NCBI GenBank assembly: GCA_006937955.1
Contig: SSNP01000019.1
Span: forward strand, 5,474,751-5,538,750
Origin: Pachypanchax playfairii
Lineage: Eukaryota > Chordata > Actinopteri > Cyprinodontiformes > Aplocheilidae
DNA length: 64,000 nt
Direction: 5' to 3'
Shown here: positions 53,901-59,900 of the stretch, in pieces
Numbering within the stretch: the first letter of the stretch is position 1
How the letters are laid out: each line of letters opens with the position of its first letter
Program-made: the position numbers and the translations under genes
Notes under the pieces: generated by a model
Databases searched by the model: none
Seen by the model: the letters and a program-made list of their open reading frames with translations, nothing else
What the model was told of the DNA's origin: nothing

Positions 53901-56900
53901 GATGGATTTTCTTATCCGGTGTGTTTCGTCAGGGCTTCCTGCTTTTGGTTTCCTGCTCCACAGGGAGTTAGAACAGAGCAGGCACACAATAGAGATTTTT
54001 CTGCTAATAAAACACTCGGTTTTCCTTTTATCTTCCAAACTTTTTAAGGGTGAAATGCTGCAGATTTGGGGTGATGAGTTGTACAGAGCCGAGGGTGAAG
54101 GAAACAATGCTGGTCTTCTTTCCACAAGCCGCTGTGTGACTCTTCTGTGACTAAATGGAGCGATAACTTGCTCATTAGGAAGAAGGCAGATCAACAGACT
54201 GTCCAGCAGACTGGCGTCTCTCTCATCAAGACAAAGCAGTGTTTGACTGCACATGTGGATGAATGGATACGTTGTGTTGCTGTAATTAGCTGCTTACAGA
54301 GTTGCTGTTGGAATGAGAACTAGTTTAACTTTATCTTTGTTTTTCACTGTAGTCTGAACTGTTTGGCAGCACAGGACACAGGTTTACTTTGACTCTGATG
54401 ATTTATGAGTCATAGCGTGATGTTTAAGTAACGAAAATAATCAAAAGTTTGGACTCCAAATCTGTGATGTCCTATGTTGGCTCTCTAGGGAAACTATCTT
54501 GCATGTTTTAGATGTGTATCTGCTCTAACACACCCGATTTAAATCGATGAGTGATTTAAATGCTTCTGCAGAACTTGAACGCATGTTGACCTGATTATAC
54601 TGGTATTGGATCAGGTGTGTTAGAGGAGAGAAACACATCTCAAACATGCAGGATAGTGGCCCGCAAGGCCAGGATTGAACACCACTGATATACATGCAGC
54701 ACCGACACTGTCCTTGGCTTTTATCCAGACTATTTCTCCTTGTTTTATGTTTTTGTCTTTTATCTGCAAAGATGAAACAAGGACAAGGTTCAGCGAGGTT
54801 GATAAAATCCCAACCACAAGATAAAACCTCAATCAGAGGCTGGGATGAAGTCTAATGTGAACACTTTGATCATTTAAGGCAGAATATTGGCTAAAAGTTT
54901 TGACAGTCTGCATATTAATGAGCTGCAGGTATTCATCAGTGTGTTAGAGCAGTAATGACAGCATCCGGAACAGCTATGACATCCTGAACTCTGCTGACCT
55001 TAGACTTGATGTGCCCAGATTCAGCAAGCTGCTATATGGCCAAACCCATGTGACTCCTCGTCTTTCACTCCTAATACTCATCCAGTTCGTATCCGCCCCC
55101 ACACGCTGACACATCCTTACAGTCACAATGCTGACCTTGTCAGAGCCAATTCGTCTGCACTATTTCTCTTCCTGGTGTTTGTGTGTGTGTGTGTGCCGTG
55201 TGATGCAGTCCTTAAATGCCCCTCAGTTAACAAACGTCCGGACATATTTCTCAAAGCCACACTCAAAAGAGACATTTACCCTGTTTTACTGGCATTTCAT
55301 TCTCAGGCTACTGATGCAAAATTCTAACACCTCCTGGACATTAAACAGTTGTGTGAGAGTGAGAAAAGTAAAGGCCGTGCCAAAACTGTCCGTTTATGTG
55401 CCCATCACACATCCCCTCTAACTATCCTGCTAATCCACATTTTATTTCAGAAATCTCTGTTTTTTTTTACTTTTACTTTTCAACCTGATTTATGTTCTAA
55501 TTCTGTGGATTAAGAAAATGTTATGAGAAATGATTGAAAATGTTTTGTTTCTTTTTCTTTTTGCGTTTCTCCAGCTAAAAAGGAGCAGGATGGTGGTGAT
55601 GAAAAGCAGGCGCAGAAGAAGAAGGTGAAGGAGCTAAAGGTTCTTGATGCTAAATCATCCCAGAACCTCTGTAAGTTCTCTCACCTGACCTTCATCCCAG
55701 TGAATTTGATTACTTACTTACTGAAAGTCAGACATTTAGAAGTGATTCCTGTTGTTTTGCTCATTTAGCTATTTTCCTCGGATCGTTTCGTCTCCCATAC
55801 GAAGAGATTAAGAAAGCCATCCTGCAAGTCAATGAAACTATTCTCACAGAGTCCATGGTTCAGGTACCTTCATGTTTATATACAAGCTTTAAAGTACGTA
55901 TATGTATAGTAGTATATGTTGTGACAAATAAACTGTTTATTGTTCTTTATGTTTAATCTGTTTTGTCTACATATATCTGTTTTGTGACATAGCAGGACAT
56001 TGTTATCTCTCTGTACATTCGATATTACTGTTAATCCTGTTAATGATGAGACTTTTATCACAGTTACATAAGAGTCCAGAATCTTTATTGTTTAATCCAA
56101 TTAATCAACTTTAGGATGTGTTTAGAGGTCAGAAAGTTTTTTTGTGTGAAGCACATTTTGATCAAAACTTTTGGCTCGTGTAAATATAAATGAATATTTG
56201 TATTTTTCTCCCAAACAGAACCTGGTCAAACAGCTTCCAGCACAAGACCAGCTGGGTATTCTGGCAGAGATGAAGGATGAATATGACGATTTGGCTGAAT
56301 CTGAACAGTTTGGAGTAGTGGTAAAACAAACAAACAAACAAACAAAACAACACACACAAATAAAAACTCCTGATTGACAGCTTTGTTTAGGTAAATATAG
56401 CTAGAAGTATTTAGGCACAGACCTGATGATTCCTTCAATTATTTTGATCCACTCCTGGAAATATAGAAGGTCAATGTAAAACAGATTAAAGACATGTAAG
56501 TATAGATTCTCAGATTTGGAACAACCCAATTTAAATAAACATGACTTCAGATTACATGTTACTTTTTATTAATTTGTCAAGAGTTTTTTTTTGCTACATG
56601 TTGAAGGTTCACAGTCACAACTTCCAGATGCAAAACAAAAGCATCTGCAGAACTTTTATTATTTTCTGTTAAAGAAGTAATAAAGGAAACACCCACAGAC
56701 TTCCTTCCCCCAAATACCAAAACGAAAAACTTTATTCATTTTCCAACGTTGTAACATTTTGGTTTAAAACTGAAATGATACATTGTAATAGTGTCCAAAT
56801 ATTTAACTAAACACCAAATGAGAGATGAACAGAATGTGGATCGTTGCATTGCAACCAGTTTGTTAGACAAAACAATATCTCCATGTTTTTAAACAAAAGT

Positions 56901-59900
56901 GCTATTGTTCAACGGTGGAAGTATCATTTTGGATAAAATCCCCTTCACACACACAAGGAAAAGTCCCTTAAATCTTATTTTTTCTTCAGATGTCTGGCGT
57001 GAAGCGACTGACACCTCGGCTTCAAGCCATCCTTTTCAAGCTGCAGTTTGAGGAGCAGATGAACAACATCAAGCCAGATGTTGTGTCTGTGACAGCTGCC
57101 TGCGAGGAACTCAGGAAAAGTCAGAAATTTGCTGAGCTGCTGCAGATCATCCTCTTAGTGGGGAACTATATGAACTCTGGCTCCCGGAATGGAGCAGCAT
57201 TTGGATTTTCCATATCATACCTGTGCAAGGTGAAGTGACACAAACAGACCTAAACAGATGCACTTTGCTGAGTTCTGAATAAAACCTTTAAGTAGTTACT
57301 GTCAATGTAAAACTGTTTGTATCTTAGTGAATTTTCCCACCAGAACAGATTTTTTTCTGATGTCTCTGTAGTCAGTTTTAGACCTTTAGTGGTGGATTAA
57401 CGTCTGGTTTAAAACATCACATGGAGAAACATTAGGTTTTAGGTGTCAAGTACATATGACTTTAATGTGTACAAAATCATATGATTTAATGATTTCTTAA
57501 CTAAAATGAAGCCACACAGAGGTCATGTATCAACAGGTATGTTTTATATTTCATTTTTGAAAAGTTTAGTTCGTCTGTAGTGTTACTGGTGCAGTCTCAC
57601 CTGTCAAACTTTGGGAAATGGAAAACATCCTGATATATGATGACTTCTAGTAGTCTTCCTTTTCAGTGTGTTTAAAAAAATAAAGAATCAATCTTCTTTT
57701 CCATCAGCTGCGTGACACTAAATCAGCCGACCTGAAGCAGACGCTGCTCCATTTTCTTGCTGATTTGTGCAAGGAAAAGTATCCCAATGTCATGAATTTT
57801 CCTGATGATCTTACCCACGTGGAAAAGGCCAGCCGAGGTAGATTACATCATGATTAAATAACCTGGAATTTAATTATTGGGATTATTCATCCATTACTTC
57901 TGGTTAAACATACACGGTGTTTATGAGCAGCACGTGAGTTGTGGTTACGCCACAGTTTACAGGTGGAAATATAAATAAGATATTTTTAAATTTATTTAAC
58001 ATAGTATCATGTATTTGTTTATTGTCTGCACATATTTTGACATGTACATTTTTCTTGTCCATGACAGTTTCTGCTGAGACGATTCAGAAGAATCTCGAGC
58101 TAATGGGCCGTCAGATCAAGAACCTGGAGAAAGATCTGGAAACATTCCCTCCTCCACAAAATGAAAACGACCTCTTTGTGGAAAAGATGACCATATCCTT
58201 TAAATCAGCTATGTCACATGTTTTTTTTTGCTAAAAATGTTTCTGTATCACACAGATAGATGTAGGTTCTTTGTACCTTAATGTCACGCCTTCACAGCTT
58301 TGTGAGTTACGCACGAGAGCAGTACGAGAAGCTGGATATGCTGCATAAGAACATGGAGAAGGAGTACACTGATCTGGGAGAATATTTTGTGTTTGACCCC
58401 AGAAAGATCTCAGTGGAGGAATTCTTTGGAGACTTAAGCAACTTCAAAAACATGTTCCAGGTGTGTGACAAACACTGTAATGTGATCACGTAGTTTTTTG
58501 TCCTCGACAACAGAGAAAAATCCTTTTTACATGTATAAAATGAAGCATGAAGATGAAAGACGGAGGCTGAACAACAACTGTGCACCTGCTGTTTGTTGAT
58601 ATAATAAAGAGGAGGGACTCCATTATTCTGTATCAGCTGTAAATGATGTAACTTGTTTTACCTGTTAGAGGGTCTAACCGTCACACTCTGTTCTGTCTCT
58701 GTCCTTCAATCAGATTAGTCCCAAATCTACTTTTTAATATGACTTTAAAAGGTTTCTAGTGTCTTGAACCTCATACTTGAACTCTTATTTTTGCAGCAAG
58801 CTGCACAAGAGAATGAAAAGCGAAAGGAAAATGAAGAGAAGCTGAAGAGGGCCAAGCTGGCGAGAGAAAAAGCAGAGAAGGAGAAGGAGGAGAAGCTGAA
58901 AAGGAGCCAGCTTCTTGACATCACTGGAGGTCATAATTTTTGGATCAAATCGTGTTTTCTTACCTGTGTATGAGTGAAAACACCAAACTCTCCACATCTT
59001 TCTGTTTGTATTTCTCCCACACTCCAGTTGGGGGCACTCAGAGTCCACGCTTCTCTCTAATATTTCTCTGCTTGTGTGTGTGTGTAGATTTACACACATC
59101 TGTGTTCTGAGCAGAGTTAATCTAATGTTGATGACCTGTTTTGAAGTAGACATGCAACAAAGAAGCTTCACATAGACTCTGGACCAGGAGGGTGAATATA
59201 CAACAAACTGCTTGACTCTTTTTCACGCCTCGGAAAATTCAGTGGATTTTTTTTAGTAAAGAAACTAGAAAAAACAGTCCATGAAGCTCCTTATCAGCAG
59301 TTGCATGTTTCTAATCTTCAGTGAGATGCTGTTATACTAAAAAATGCTTGTAGCATCTTGCTCCTTGTAACACAAACCCATGACCACTCTCTCATCCCAC
59401 ACACACGCAGTCAGCACTCTGATCCTGCCTCGTTTCCACTCTTCTCTCAGACTCTGACCTACTTTTCAACATTCCTTTCTTCTTTCTGGCTCCACTCGGG
59501 TTCTCTAGAGACTTTTCTCTTTGAGTCAAAATTTTCTGCAGCCTCAGTGCATCGTGTGTATGTGTTGCAAATGAGTGCGACTGGTTCTGGTTTGCTTTGT
59601 CCAAGTGCTGGAGTTGCACTGTGTCTCTGTGTGTTTTGTAAACTTTTAAGAAAGTTTTCACCTTGTTTCTTTCATTCCAGCTCATTCTGAACCCCCATAT
59701 AGAATATTATGTATCTGTGGAAAACTTATAAACACGCATGTTGGAGGAACGTGTATAAATTCCATATTTACATACAGCCTCTGCAGCCTGGAGTTATTCA
59801 ACACCCCTATTTGAATTCAGCCCCACACACAAATCCGTCTGGCACACACAGACCAGCTTTTTGTTTTGCATTTGTTTATGACCCTCATCCTGAATGTTGT

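Larger units (their letters stand above)
35975..54486 (+). other. Intron 18, main distal part
   Basis: Non-coding. It holds purine-rich stretches at 37610-37910 and 44620-44870, pyrimidine-rich stretches at 42340-42640 and 43081-43330, and a hairpin at 38611-38686. Repeat-like AT-rich sequence of unknown family lies at about 40570-41170 and a LINE-tail-like segment at about 46205-46282. CTCF-like motifs sit at 50559 and 51957. The longest frame (37343-37942, 199 codons) is a purine-rich chance frame without homology I can recognise. Confidence 0.65.

Noticed and set aside
56990..57229. Internal promoter/start at the ATG opening exon 22
   Set aside because: Homology continues smoothly from exon 21 (FGVV-M), so the Met is internal. 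No promoter evidence.
58281..58493. A separate small gene beginning MSRLHSFVSY
   Set aside because: The first residues come from the 3' end of the AT-AC intron. Only SFVSY onward is coding, as exon 25.
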